From Orobanche coerulescens (lineage: Eukaryota > Streptophyta > Magnoliopsida > Lamiales > Orobanchaceae): 64,000 nucleotides of DNA. The translations under genes and the position numbers were made by a program. The notes under the pieces were generated by a model. The model was not told where the DNA came from, searched no databases, and saw nothing but the letters and a program-made list of their open reading frames with translations. Of the stretch, positions 25,960-38,229 are shown piece after piece. Numbering within the stretch: position 1 is the first letter of the stretch; every line of letters starts with the position of its first letter. The stretch lies in the NCBI GenBank assembly GCA_033398695.1, contig CM065801.1:50416358-50480357 (forward strand), written 5' to 3'.

Positions 25960-26100
25960 TTAACCGTCGATCCACGTCTCTGTGGACCCCTACCGAGACC
26001 CCGTCGGATCTAACCCGTAGTGGTTAAAAGCAAGCTCGTCGATCTACGTCTCTGTGGACCCCTACCGAGACCCCGTCGGATCTAACCCGTAGTGAGCATA
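25960..26100 (-). repeat. Mid-LTR tandem duplication, E2 3' LTR
   Basis: Two nearly identical units of about 71 bp containing GTCGATCxACGTCTCTGTGG and GACCCCGTCGGATCTAACC. The same pair is in the other E2 LTR at about 31235-31372. Confidence 0.85.
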
Positions 26101-27144
26101 CACACACACATTACTCATGCAAAACTAACATGCTAAGAATGTAAGTTCATTAAGAATACTCACTAGAGATGGCCATTAACTCAACACCATTATCAAACTC
26201 TTCAAAACACAATAACAAGATTAGATACGGAATACACGATTCCATAACTTTAAACAATAGGAGTATCATCATCAAATCCTTCAACGTTCAAAATAATCAA
26301 ATCATAATCAATTCCCAAAACACGCCGTTCACAAAACACACACGCATTTGAAAGAAAACCTTTAACGAGGCCAAACCGAAATCTTTTGAAACTTCATTTC
26401 AAACAACCAAACAAACACACCAAGACGATCACCGATCATCATATCCACAAAATAAGAAGAGTATGGGCAAGGTACTTGCCTCGATATCACGAGCAATGGA
26501 AAAGTGAACGGATACGGCCGGGTAGCCCTCAAATTCCCGAACACTATCTAGAACGCGATAGCACCGAAATTACTATGGGAAAACACCACATGAATCATCA
26601 ATCACCAATGGAATTCAACATCGGAATCATCGAGCACCTATAATCCTCCGTAGGGAATAATAAAACATGATTACGACGAGAATCAAGGCCGAAAACAATG
26701 GAAATCCCAACAAACTATCAAAGGGAACTCATTCGAACATTTAATCGAACATTAAATGTTCAAGACCCTTCAAGAACAAAGAAATCACCTCTCGGGTCGA
26801 ACGAACCAAAGATACGAGTATCCAATCCGTAGAACAAGTTCAAAACAACGTTTATACAACAATTAATTGATTAAAAACGGATTGGAATCGAAATCAAAAA
26901 GGAAAATCCCCCAAATCTACAAAAACAAGGGTTCAAGCCAAAAATACCTTGATTTGGATGAAGGATTCAAGTAGAGGCCGAAAATCTACAACAAGACTTG
27001 AGGTGGATGATCTCTACAAGTTTTGGAGCACTCAAATCGCCCAAAATCGCCATTGAAATCGCCCTAGATGGAAGGAGGAAGAAGAGAGGAGAAAAATGAA
27101 GTTTTCTCCTCGAAAATCTGCTAAAAAACGCAGAAAAAGCCCGT

Positions 27145-27245
27145 GTGCCGCGGCACAGGACAAGTGTGCCACGGCCCAGGGCCACAAAAAACGCCCAGGA
27201 ATCATCTTAGTGCCGCGGCACAGCCTGAGTGTGCCGCGGCTGCAG
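27145..27245 (-). repeat. Palindrome array in the E2 3' LTR, GTGCCGCGGCAC
   Basis: Four copies or near-copies of the perfect 12-bp palindrome GTGCCGCGGCAC within about 100 bp. It is the counterpart of the array at 32419-32516. Confidence 0.85.
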
Positions 27246-27615
27246 TCTGACCCCTTCAACACCAAAAAGGCACACCGTGCAGTCTTCGCTATTTCGACCA
27301 TAACTCCTTCGTCTGGACTCCGATTGACTCAACGTTTGAACCATTGGAAAGCTAACTTGATTCTCTATAATGTTGCAAAGATTCAGAATTTTTGGAGTTT
27401 CCATGAATTAATGGTGACTTTACAAAGTCGAACTCCCACGTGAAAAAGTCGATTAAGGACACGGAACTCAACAAAACGACACCGAAACGAACTCGGATGA
27501 CAAAAAGTGCAGAATTAATCATTCTCGGAATGACGAAACGGTCAGGAGAGAGTCGTCAAAACGAACTTCCGTCGAAAAAAGAAAATTACCGAAATTCGAA
27601 ATTGCGGATATTACA

Positions 27616-30227
27616 TTCTACCCTCCTTAAAAGAAGTTTCGTCCCGAAACTTAAAACAAGTAGGGGGAGCAATATACCCGCCAGGAAGACTCGACGAGAT
27701 ACACCAAAAACAGAAAACTCGCGCCCAACGGCGAAACGCTGCAAGAAACGCAAAGAGACATACGGCGTGAAAACACGCTCCACGACGACCAACACAACGT
27801 CGCCGTTAGGGATACAATAAAACCAACAAATGACAAGCGTCATCAAACGGATAATATAGCCAAGTAAATTATCCGACAATCACAAAACACAACGAACGAA
27901 AGTCAGTATGATTGACCAACCCAACGGTACATCAATCGAAACGCGAGCCAATCGCTGAACTAATACGGAATTCCACCGCCCAAGGGTTGGAAGATCGAAA
28001 CGAGACTAATTTCCCGAACTTAAGGGAATTAGGAAGGAGTCTGAACGCTCAACAATCACGAAACGAGATCAACAAAAACCGAACAATCAAACGATCGAAC
28101 CACAAAGATCGAGACAACAAAAATTGAACGATCATGTTCGAATCACGAAGAACAATAAAATTCAAACAACAACTCCAAGGTTCACATCTCGACTCGAGAC
28201 AATATATGATCCGGTGAAAACAACAACATATGCATTCACATAAGATCCACATGAGAGGAGATAGAAATTGAAAAGTCACAACGATAAACGAGCTATTCCG
28301 AAACAATACCACACTCGTTCGATCAACAAAAGCAAGGGGCAGGACAAGCTCAGAAATGTCAACGAACATAAACGAGTCGACAGAGTCGAAAACACAGGAG
28401 TTCCAAATCCAATCCACTTCGAATAAAAGAACTAATAGAACCAAATGATGTCACTTCCGAACAAGGTTCACAAGAATCGAACCGAACTCGAAAAAGTCAC
28501 AACGATAACCAGATCGACCCACAACAAGATCACAGTTCGTTCGAACGATGAAACCGAAATACAGAACAAGTTCATAAAGTGTCAACGAACATGAGCGAAT
28601 CGATAGACTGGAGAAAGAGAAAATACAGAAGTCAAATAGTACGGGCATTACCTCCGACCTCGTCCACGAAATTCACAAAAACGGGAGCAAGGTAACAAGA
28701 CATTAAACAACCGACACATAACGGAACGATCACCGATGCACACGACCATACCAACCCAAGCTCTAACAGCTCGCACATGCGCGACAACGCAGAAATCACC
28801 ACGAGGCGACAATATTCAACACCAACATCCCACCTCTCACAAGGGGCTAACACAACAAATGTGTGGAAAACGACTCAACGCTCACACCGCCAATTCGGTC
28901 ATACTCGGGAGCAAACATCAAAATGACAACGCGAACATCATACATATATACCCAGCCCTCAAACGGGAATGGATAGGTTTTAAAAACGAAAACCTCATTT
29001 TGAAAATAATTTAGAAGAACATCGATTGATCTTGAGTATCACATTTCAAAAAGTACAAACGTGAAACATCGTTATCGAGACTTTGGAGAACCATTTCGCA
29101 TTTAATAAAAATGAGGACACTTTCTCTTAGTGAAAACTTTCAGAATATTCGACCCTCGGGTCTAAATAAAAGTGTTTCTAAAACATTGAAAATATCTCAA
29201 AACATTTTGGTCCTCGAGGCAGAAAATTTTTGAAATATATTGTGGCACCTGGATGTACCACAAGAAAATAACTCATTTAAAAAAAATATGTCTCGAAATT
29301 TATTTCTAAGATACTCAAGTTTTCGAAAATAATTCAATGCCAAAAAGGACGATGCCAAAAAGGCTAGAATGCCCAAAAATTTTAGGTAATCACACGGAAC
29401 ATCATAGCGCTGTGGGTCCCGCGTCAGAACCCCAGGCTAAAAACCATTTACAAAAATGTCAAAAAGGCTGATGACGGTAATATTTCAAAAACTCACAGAA
29501 GCCATTTACAAAATGCTAAATACCGTCATAAGAATTTCGCCAAAATGATCAAGGCCATAATGCCAAAAACTCGGTTAAGGGAATCAGTTTTCGAAATAAA
29601 ACTCGGTCGGTAAAATACCGAAAGTCATTACAAAAGAACTCACGCAGCGGATAAAAGAAATACAGTTCAACATGCACAATCCAACAACACTACTCCTCAT
29701 AAGAACAAAATATTAGAGTCAAATAACCACATTCAGAACAAAACCACTGGCCCCATTCGAGGCCTCTAAAGACCCTACCGCACTGGATAGTGAACAAGTC
29801 GAACGTGTATAAGCACAAAGCTTCCACAAGAGAACTTGTAAAACGTGCAAATCGATTCGAAAATCATCAGCAACGGACAAAAACAACAATAAAAAGACAT
29901 CACAAGCGACGACACTCCTCGTATAAATCAAATACGAGAGTCGATTAAATACATATCGTGAAATCAAAATCCACATAAGGATTCCATCACTTAACAAATA
30001 ATCATAAAAATAGCTCGTGTCACACAAGGCACAACACAAAGAAGGGAGACTTACTTCCACAGGTCGCACGAAGATGATGATCGCCCCACGATACTAATCA
30101 CGACCAATAAACTCAAACGACGCGTCGCGACACGACTCAGTCAGACTAAATCCGACAAGACAAAACTCAATAGACACCACTGACCCGACAACCTAGGTTT
30201 CCACAACCTAAGCTCTGATACCATTTA
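27616..30227 (-). other. Internal region of E2, non-coding
   Basis: 2612 bp between PPT and PBS. No frame resembles gag or pol. It aligns by eye with E1 and E4 internal DNA, including a CCCGCG/GTGGGTCCC segment near 29410 and a relic LTR start near 28640-28665. Confidence 0.8.
30212..30223 (-). other. Primer-binding site of E2 (initiator tRNA-Met type)
   Basis: On the minus strand TGGTATCAGAGC, complementary to the 3' end of plant initiator tRNA-Met, lies four bases inside the 5' LTR. It fixes the orientation of E2. Confidence 0.93.
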
Positions 30228-32418
30228 TGTAACACCCCCAATCCACTCAGGGATATTACATGCCGTAGACCCTCTCCTCGAAGATCTACCAGGCTGGTAA
30301 CAACATTTAACATCTCGACAATGCCTTCAAGGCTAAATGACTCAGTAGACCGATTTGGTCTTTTAATAAAAATATACAACTCAATTACAACATATACCCA
30401 CGCAGGGGTCAAAATACAATAAACTCCCGTACCACGGGGAAAAGATACTGCAGCGGAAAAGAAAATATAACTAGACCAGTACGACATCAACGGATTCTCG
30501 TGTGATTAGTATCGTTCATCTTTCATCATCCTTCGTGCCGACCCTGTGTTATGCTCCAAAACCTGAATGCAAAAATAGACATCCACCCCCCGAATACTCG
30601 GGGGTTAGCAAAACTCCACTGTTTTGCTAGTGCAAATACAAAGTGCAAATACGAGCCATACAATTCACATTCCACGAATAACAATAACCAGGAATCCTCA
30701 AAGATCCAAACGAAACGAAAAGTACTTCTCGAGGCAAGGGTTTGAGAAAACCTTTAAAAATCGAAATACCATAAATCAATGGAAATAATTTATAAGACGG
30801 TTTAGAATGCCATCGAGAGTTTTAATAGAAAACCATTTAGGATTATCAAATCCTACTTTTCAAAATCCACAAGACAAAAGGGGTTGCCGCCCCAAATTTT
30901 TACTTTCCGAAAAATGACATTTACCAACCCGTTGGGATTTTAGCCCCAAATCCATAAAATGACTTTTACAAAACCATTGGGATTTTAGCCCCAAATCTCA
31001 TCAACTCACAGTACACAAGAACGACCACAAGGTTCGTCTCCCAACATCAAAATCCACAAATAAAGGATTTAAAACAAACAACAAAATACTCTTGTGCCAT
31101 CCTAGCCAAGTAAGCCAAACGAACAACTTACCTCTTACACACTTAGTCGATGCATGCAATCATGAAAACCGTTCAAAAGCGCTCATTTCCGGAAATGCCA
31201 TAAATAAGTCACATTTTTAAAATGCACCACAATTAACCGTCGATCCACGTCTCTGTGGACCCCTACCGAGACCCCGTCGGATCTAACCCGTAGTGGTTAA
31301 AAGCAAGCTCGTCGATCCACGTCTCTGTGGACCCCTACCGAGACCCCGTCGGATCTAACCCGTAGTGAGCATACACACACACACATTACTCTTGCAAAAC
31401 TAACATGCTAAGAATGTAAGTTCATTAAGAATACTCACTAGAGATGGCCATTAACTCGACACCATTATCAAACTCTTCAAAACACAATAAGAAGATTAGA
31501 TACGGAATACACGATTCCATAACTTTAAACAATAGGAGTATCATCATCAAATCCTTCAACGTTCAAAATAATCAAATCATAATCAATTCCCAAAACACGC
31601 CGTTCACAAAACACACACGCATTTGAAAGAAAACCTTTAACGAGGCCAAACCGAAATCTTTTGAAACTTCATTTCAAACAACCAAACAAACACACCAAGA
31701 CGATCACCGATCATCATATCCACAAAATAAGAAGAGTATGGGCAATGTACTTGCCTCGATATCACGAGCAATGGAAAAGTGAACGGATACGGCCGGGTAG
31801 CCCTCAAATTCCCGAACACTATCTAGAACGCGATAGCACCGAAATTACTATGGGAAAACACCACATGAATCATCAATCACCAATGGAATTCAACATCGGA
31901 ATCATCGAGCACCTATAATCCTCCGTAGGGAATAATAAAACATGATTACGACGAGAATCAAGGCCGAAAACAATGGAAATCCCAACAAACTATCAAAGGG
32001 AACTCATTCGAACATTTAATCGAACATTAAATGTTCAAGACCCTTCAAGAACAAAGAAATCACCTCTCGGGTCGAACGAACCAAAGATACGAGTATCCAA
32101 TCCGTAGAACAAGTTCAAAACAACGTTTATACAACAATTAATTGATTAAAAACGGATTGGAATCGAAATCAAAAAGGAAAATCCCCAAATCTACAAAAAC
32201 AAGGGTTCAAGCCAAAAATACCTTGATTTGGATGAAGGATTCAAGTAGAGGCCGAAAATCTACAACAAGACTTGAGGTGGATGATCTCTACAAGTTTTGG
32301 AGCACTCAAATCACCCAAAATCGCCATTGAAATCGCCCTAGATGGAAGGAGGAAGAAGAGAGGAGAAAAATGAAGTTTTCTCCTCGAAAATCTGCTAAAA
32401 AACGCAGAAAAAGCCCGT

Positions 32419-32516
32419 GTGCCGTGGCACAAGACAAGTGTGCCGCGGCCCAGGGCCACCAAAAACGCCCAGGAATCTTCTTAGTGCCGCGGCACAGCCT
32501 GAGTGTGCCGCGGCAC
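32419..32516 (-). repeat. Palindrome array in the E2 5' LTR, GTGCCGCGGCAC
   Basis: Units at 32419-32430 (one substitution), about 32439-32450 (imperfect), 32484-32495 (perfect) and 32505-32516 (perfect). They sit about 375-470 bp from the LTR start. No convincing TATA box was found downstream in this subfamily. Confidence 0.88.
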
Positions 32517-32891
32517 ACGATACAGCCCCCTTCAACACCAAAAAGGCACACCGTGCAGTCTTCGCTATTTCGGCCATAACTCCTTTGTCTGGACTCCGAT
32601 TGACTCACCATTTGAACTATTGGAAAGCTAACTTGATTCTATATAATGTTGCAAAGATTCAGAATTTTTTGAGTTTCCATGAATTAATGGTGACTTTACA
32701 AAGTCGAACTCCCACGTGAAAAAGTCGATTAAGGACACGGAACTCAACAAAACGACACCGAAACGAACTCGTATGACAAAAAGTGCAGAATTAATCATTC
32801 TCGGAATGACGAAACGGTCAGGAGAGAGTCGTCAAAACGAACTTCCGTCGAAAAAAGAAAATTACCGAAATTCGAAATTGCGGATATTACA

Positions 32892-32896
32892 CCCGT
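32892..32896. repeat. Target-site duplication CCCGT of E2 (right copy)
   Basis: Matches 16579-16583. Confidence 0.95.
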
Positions 32897-34182
32897 TGCG
32901 TTGCCTATAGTTCCGGAGGCGGAGCCTCGCGTGGAGCCGGAGACTCGCGTGGAGCCGGTCGTGGTTGAGGAGGAAATTCCGGAGGAGGGGCTTCGAGCGA
33001 ATCGCAAGAGGCCGAGGCCGGAAGAAACTTCGGTTCCTGCCCCGGGCGATGAAGTGCCGATCGCCGCGCCTCCGATCACCATCGTTGCTCCGGAGAGCGA
33101 GCCGCCCTCTGCGGCTTTTATGCGGGAGATGGCGATCGCGGATGCTGAGACCCCTCGAGGGAAACCGTTTTTCGGTCGGGATCCCGAGAAGGCTGAGAGG
33201 TAGATAGCATTTTTGTGTTGAAAATTGCATCTGCGTAGGAGTTGTATTAACTTAGTTGTTTTGGTGCAGGATCCGTCGCGCAGATCCGTCTTGCCCGCCG
33301 ATGGTCGTAGATTTCCTAGCGAGCCGATCTCCTCTCCATTCCTGCGACATTCCTCCATATATTAGCAAGGCTGCTTCTGCTCTGCCGAAGGCATGGACGA
33401 CTGATCTGGATGCGATCGCTCGGCAGCAATCGTCGAGTTCGATGCATGCTGTTCTCGCCCTTTCTCTTTAGACGGCGACCATGGCCGTCCAGGCTGCTCA
33501 GGAGTTTGAGGGGCGGCCCTCCACTATTCGCCTGCAGGAGGATCTCGAGGCGGCTCGGAAAGAGAACGCCGAGTTTGCTGACAAGATCGCGGCGATGGAG
33601 AAGGACTCTCTGGAGGCGGCCAAGCGGGCGAGCCATGAGCTTGACCTGGAGAAGAAGGAGACTGAGAAATATCGTCTGGCGGTTGACCGATTTCGGGACC
33701 AGATGCAGAATGCCGTCCAGGCGCGGATCGTTGCTGAAGAGGAGGCCGATCGCGAGAAGGTGACGATCGCTCACTGACCAGTGGTAGCGGAGGCGAAGGA
33801 GAAGGTTGCTGCGAGGGAGGCCGAGCTCCAGGGATCGCAACAGGCGATGGCCGAGCTGAAAGGAGAGGTTGAGGCGACCAAGACCGATCCCTTCCAAAAC
33901 TTGGAGTATGTCAGCGAGTTCGCCTATTATTTGGCGTTCGCCGACTCGATCCGAGCAGCTAAGAAGGGAGGTTTGGAGGTCGGGCCTCTTGCCTATAACT
34001 TCAAGGCGTATGCGTTGGAGCATCCTCTCCATTCAGCTTTCTCCTTGCCGATCTTGGATCTTGCGGACATCGGTGTGGATTTGAGCTGGTATCCGTCTCC
34101 GGCCAATCTTGCTCATCCCGACGCTCCGGAAGATGAGGGGACCGCACCGAATGCTGATGGCGAAGGCCAGGCAGGGGCCTGA

Positions 34183-35413
34183 GGCGCTTCATTTTTGACG
34201 TTTTTAGCTTACTTCCTTGTAGTTTTGTAGTTTTCTTTTGTAGCACTTAGGCCTTCGGGCGACCGTGTACTCTGATTTTTCAAGTAATGAAATGAGCATT
34301 TGGATTTCTGACTTATCACTTGAATGAATGGTTATTTTTGAGTCTTTGTTTGACTTTGTACAAATGTGTGAGGAGAGATCGTTGCGAGGGTAGTTCCAAA
34401 TGAATTGATAAACTCATAAAGATAACTTTTTACAACAAATTCGATCGCTGCACTACATCTGAAAAAAATGACGATCTCCGTATGTGGTTGAATAGCGACG
34501 ATCGTCGTGTAGGTAGTCCGCACTCTTATTGCCCCTTGTTTTTATTCACTTAGTGGAAGTAAGGGGATGAAAATAATTCGTTGAGTGAACGGTCTTCAAC
34601 TTTGTCGAATCCTCGGGGACGATCGTCCGTCTTGAGGAACCGTGCACGATCGCGGAGTTCGATGGACCGACTCCTTGATCATGTCTTGATGCACGAAGAC
34701 ATTGAGTGTCTCGTGACTCACTTTATTATGAGGGTCCTCTGTTAGGCTGCGCCTCGCCTCGTATTTAAACGAAGGGCGTGTGGTCTCGTTCTAGAGGAGT
34801 CCTTGCGCGGGGCAGCGTCGGATGATTCAACTCCACGCCCGCGGCTTGTTTAGCTCTGCTTCCACCTCGGCCCACCATGAAGATGGCGAACCTCAAAGGT
34901 GTACGTTGAGACGGGGGTTGTGGCACGTCGCATTGTCCGGGTTCACCATGTTAGATGATGACCCTTTGAGGGCGAGCGATCGTGTCTACTGATTAATTTT
35001 GGAGGGCCCTCAGACTACGCCGGCCTCGTATTTAAACGAAGGGCGGGCGATCTTGGCCCAAAGGGACCTTGCATGGCCTAAGCAGTCGGTTCCATCGACC
35101 ACCAGGACCATGGCTGCACTCTTCCACCTCGGATCGTCATGTAGATGCCGACCTTCAACGGTGTACGTTGCGCAGGGGAGGCGATCTCGTGCCTTAGTCC
35201 ATCATGTTAGACGGTGAACTGTAGTTGGTGATCGAGTCCTCCGGTTTCTTAGATGGGGAGGGAGATCGAGGTGACTTCCGAGGTCTCCTTCTCTTGATTG
35301 AAGCATGTAGGGACGGTCGCCGAGGTTGATCCAGGGGTCGACTCATATGAGCTTTCCAGCCTGTTTCATGTTTGACTCGGACGATCGTCTATAGAGATAG
35401 GTAGGGGCTTCGG
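34183..35413 (-). other. Spacer between the antisense gene and gag of the gypsy element
   Basis: No coding domain. A degenerate tandem repeat of roughly 250 bp is visible: both 34745-34975 and 35020-35215 contain CCTCGTATTTAAACGAAGGGC, a GGTGTACGTTG segment and CACCATGTTAGA/CATCATGTTAGA. In a complete element pol would be expected here. Confidence 0.6.
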
Positions 35414-36952
35414 CTAAACTAATAAGCTGTCCAACCTGCCCTCCTCGAACAATCTCCAGAGCTGTTTGAGGAGGTCGCGGCATTTGTTGGTGCTGTGGCC
35501 GGGACTCTTATGGTAGGCACAATATTGATTGTTGTCCAGATGACCGTGGTCCCTTATCGCCTTTGGCTTTTTGAGCTCTTCGTGCCCCTTGATGGCATAG
35601 AAAATATGTGCCGGAGTTCTGTTGAACGTATGGAGGAGATGGGCTTCCATGTCCTCGAAAGCCTTGAGATCTCCGGGCGTCTTGGCGATCGCCTTCTTTG
35701 TTTTGGCGATCGCTATCTTCTGGACAAGAGGTGGCGTTTCCTCGCCTAAGCGGAGGGTGAGTAGCCTTTGCCTGGCTAGAAAGTTGGCAGCTTTAGCGCG
35801 TAAGATCGCGTAAGTTGGGGGAATATCCTTGGAGAGATGTCTAAACATGGGAGAGTGACCGCGGAATCCCCCCATGACCGAATAGAGAGCGAGCTCGTCA
35901 CTGACGGGTTCACCGGTGAGGATGATTTCGTCCACTCGGCCAATGTAATTTGCGTCGGTTTCGTCCTTCCCCTGCTTGATTTTTATCATGCGGTGGGGGC
36001 CCTCTGGTCTGGCGACCTTGCTGGCGAAGTATGACGTGAAGTCATTCGCCAGTTTCTTAAAAGAGGTTATTGATCGTGGTGGTAATGAGACGTACCACCT
36101 GTGGGCCAGCTCGCCCAATGTCAACGGGAAGATCCGGCACTTGGTTGCATCAGATGCCCCGCACCCAGTCATGTAAATTCGGAATTTACTCAGGTGGGTT
36201 TCGGGGTCCGATCTCCCCTCATACAGAGGTGTTTTGGGAGGAGCGATCGTTGGTTGTATGGGGGCAAGCTCGATGTGGACCGCGAGTGGCTCGGTCGGCC
36301 CGGCGATCTTTTTGCTGGTGCTTGCCCCAGTGTCCAAGAGTGCTTTCATCTCGTCGAGCTGGCGTTGTATGGCGGCCATCGCCGTGGCCTGACTGCTAGC
36401 GGCTCGGCGCTCGGAGCGGGAGCCGAGGCGATTGAGTACAGATTCCCTGGCGATCGGGGCGGGAGTCAGATGGCTGACATGCGTTCGGCTGTGAGGTGGG
36501 TAGGCCGAACTCCTGGTGACGGATTCGGATTCCGTCTTTTCGAGGTTGGAAACAGAGTGCCCCGGTCGCCAGGATGGGTCGCGCCCCAAGCGATCGAATA
36601 TGGATCCGTCCGGTCGTGCGAGAGTCTTTCCTCGCGAATTGGGGCTTTCTGACGATCGCTCGTTCAGTAGCCCGCTGAGTTTCCGTTTTCCCATGCGGCG
36701 GATGATCGAGGGGGTTATTGCAGGCGACGCACATGCTCTCCGTCGCTCCTCCAGGATGGCCATAGCCTCCTCGATCTGTTCCTCGGTTTGGAACTGATCG
36801 AGTGAGAGGTTGGGGCCATCTCTCGGATGCGGGATCGAGAGTCTCGCGTTGCTGCGGCTTCCCCCTGTCGTTGGCTGGGGTTCGGACTGGGCCGGGATAT
36901 GGTGTCCGGCGGTTCGGAGAGCGGCTTTCTTCGATCTACCGGCGGATGTCAT
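35414..36952 (-). CDS. Retrotransposon gag polyprotein (gypsy type), 512 aa
   Basis: Intact frame from ATG (36952) to TAG. The N-terminal half is basic and disordered-looking. The central region (from YEGRSDPETHLSKFR on, including WYVSLPPRSITSF and the FLARQR region) matches the plant Retrotrans_gag domain. Near the C terminus is a CX2HX4HX4C knuckle (C478, H481, H486, C491), followed by the GRLDSLLV end seen where gag joins protease in related elements. Here the frame stops and no protease follows. Gag would form the virus-like particle of the element in the cytoplasm. It lies about 130 bp from the 5' LTR, as expected. Its intactness contrasts with the broken antisense gene. Confidence 0.85.
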   Translation of the reverse strand: MTSAGRSKKAALRTAGHHIPAQSEPQPTTGGSRSNARLSIPHPRDGPNLSLDQFQTEEQIEEAMAILEERRRACASPAITPSIIRRMGKRKLSGLLNERSSESPNSRGKTLARPDGSIFDRLGRDPSWRPGHSVSNLEKTESESVTRSSAYPPHSRTHVSHLTPAPIARESVLNRLGSRSERRAASSQATAMAAIQRQLDEMKALLDTGASTSKKIAGPTEPLAVHIELAPIQPTIAPPKTPLYEGRSDPETHLSKFRIYMTGCGASDATKCRIFPLTLGELAHRWYVSLPPRSITSFKKLANDFTSYFASKVARPEGPHRMIKIKQGKDETDANYIGRVDEIILTGEPVSDELALYSVMGGFRGHSPMFRHLSKDIPPTYAILRAKAANFLARQRLLTLRLGEETPPLVQKIAIAKTKKAIAKTPGDLKAFEDMEAHLLHTFNRTPAHIFYAIKGHEELKKPKAIRDHGHLDNNQYCAYHKSPGHSTNKCRDLLKQLWRLFEEGRLDSLLV

Positions 36953-37079
36953 AACTCTGAAGGTTTTCTTTGAAGTGCAGTGAGTGTCACTTCAAGTATA
37001 TGCCCCGAGAACAGTGAGTGTTCTTCGGGACGGTAGGAATAAAAATGTGAGGGTTAGATCCCCTCCTTCTAGCGCCAAT

Positions 37080-38224
37080 TGTTGCTACCCAAAATATTAT
37101 CCGGAGATAGATATTGCTGGAATGGATGGGATAGCAAACAAATGCAAGAGCACTTCCGAGAGAAAGATAAATAACACAAGATTTGCCGGGGTTGTTAGTC
37201 CCGGGCTTGAGTGCTCTCGCGAGATATTATTAATACTAATATTCGGGGTTACAAGTACTAATGTAAGAATACAATTACAATGAGTGTAAAGATTCTTGTT
37301 ATCTTAGCTAGTGAGCGTGTAGATTGCCGGAAGAACCAGATTTGATGCTCTGTGAGTTCTTGTAACAAAGGAGATGAACAGTCGCGGCGGCGAGAGATCG
37401 ACCGTCTCTCACGGCGAGTATTTAGCTGGATGCTTGGGCTCCGGGGCTTATGAATCCCTTGGAATCAGTCTAGTGGAGACTTGCTGCTTTTGCCGATCGT
37501 GTTCTGGACGAGAGATTCGGAGAGAGAAGTCCTGAGATGGATTAGGTGAAAGCCGGAGCTTGGTGATATGTGTGTTCTCTTGTATTTACGTCGTGGGAGA
37601 AATGAATTACGACGTAAGTCAAATGAATTCGGAACCTTTTTCCAGAGGAGGAGGTTCTCTATTTATAGGGCTTGGATACGCCGGCGATCGCCTTTTCGCA
37701 TTATAATAATCGGGCGATCGTCTTTTAGCACATGGGCCTGTCCCCTCAAAGTCTGCAGGAGTTGCTGGCAGTCAACTATGCGGTCCAATGGGGAGCTTAC
37801 ACGCGTCCTGAGTTGCTGTCACGGGTGGTCCCACTGACAACTTTCGGAGCGCATGCTGGTAGGTGAGGTAGGTGACAGGCTGTGGTCAAAGGTCTTGTCT
37901 GTCAGCAAAAGATCTTATCTGCTAGCGAAGATCTTGTCAGCGCCTTTGGTGGATCTGCACGTGGGTGCTTTTCTGAGATCCAGTCCTTGATGACTTTGAC
38001 GGGCGATCGTCTCTGCTCGGGGCGTAGGTCGATTGCCCTTATCCGGTTACTAGAGTAGATCGCCAGCTGCCAAAGGGCGATCGCCTTGGAAGTCGATCGC
38101 TAGGTACCTGATGGTGGCGTGATATCTTCGACTTGGCGAGCTAGCCATAGTTTGACTGATGTTGACTTGGTCGCTCGGCCTTATAGTCGATCGCCTGTCG
38201 GGATGAATAAATCGTGACACAACA
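37080..38224 (-). repeat. 5' LTR of the gag-only gypsy element
   Basis: 1145 bp, near-identical to 13579-14725. The PBS side is at 37079-37060 (minus ATTGGCGCTAGAAGG). On the minus strand a TATA box (CTATAAATAG, about 37662-37671) is preceded by GGCGATCGCC at about 37682-37691 and GGGCGATCGT at about 37712-37721. More GCGATCG copies lie near 38002, 38076, 38094 and 38190. Confidence 0.9.
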
Positions 38225-38229
38225 ATATA
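38225..38229. repeat. Target-site duplication ATATA (right copy)
   Basis: Matches 13574-13578. Confidence 0.85.

Larger units (their letters stand above)
16584..32891 (-). mobile_element. E2: non-coding large-LTR retrotransposon (LARD-like), outer copy
   Basis: In minus orientation the 5' LTR is 30228-32891 (2664 bp). The 3' LTR is 16584-17038 plus 25410-27615, split by E1. The internal region is 27616-30227. LTR ends are TGTAATATCC...GGGTGTTACA. The PBS complementary to initiator tRNA-Met (TGGTATCAGAGC) is at 30223-30212, four bases inside the 5' LTR. The PPT (AAGGAGGGTAGAA, minus) abuts the 3' LTR at 27616. The TSD is CCCGT. No gag or pol frame exists in the 2.6-kb internal region. Confidence 0.92.
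15232..34182 (+). pseudogene. Antisense Transposase_28-like (putative gypsy-type) spliced gene, interrupted
   Basis: Exons are 15232-16156, 16226-16390, 16478-16583 continued at 32897-33199 after the nested element, and 33270-34182. All junctions are GT-AG and in phase. The first exon has an N-terminal Ala/Ser/Thr-rich stretch, then a region (GLRFPLSFAVSHML...QLTPNAW) resembling the plant 'putative gypsy type transposon' domain (Transposase_28). The middle is Pro/Glu-rich with a basic NRKRPRPEE patch. The last exon is a long charged coiled coil ending in a short acidic tail. Two in-frame stops lie in the last exon: TAG at 33469 and TGA at 33775. Together with the 16.3-kb insertion in exon 3 they make it non-functional here. 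It is transcribed opposite to gag of the same element. Its function is unknown. Confidence 0.7.
13579..38224 (-). mobile_element. Gag-only Ty3/gypsy-type LTR element (TR-GAG-like) with an antisense gene
   Basis: Paired LTRs of 1147 and 1145 bp and a matching 5-bp TSD (ATATA) define the unit. The primer-binding site side is next to 37080: the minus strand reads ATTGGCGCTAGAAGGAGGGG after the LTR. After removing the 16.3-kb nested insertion (16584-32891) it is about 8.3 kb. It encodes a gag on its sense strand (35414-36952) and a spliced Transposase_28-like gene on its antisense strand (15232-34182). I see no protease, reverse transcriptase, RNase H or integrase, so it must rely on another element for copying. 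Confidence 0.85.

Noticed and set aside
16584..32891. Many 60-187-codon open frames in E1 and E2, such as 24848-25408 and 32795-33358
   Set aside because: They lie in LTR or internal non-coding DNA, or opposite the antisense gene. They have biased composition, are not conserved between copies and match no domain.
33316..34032. Long minus-strand frame opposite the last exon of the antisense gene
   Set aside because: It is a shadow of the GC-rich coiled-coil exon on the + strand, with Arg/Leu-rich composition and no domain.
36101..36652. Plus-strand frame of 183 codons opposite gag
   Set aside because: Shadow of the gag frame. The gag domain is clearly on the minus strand.
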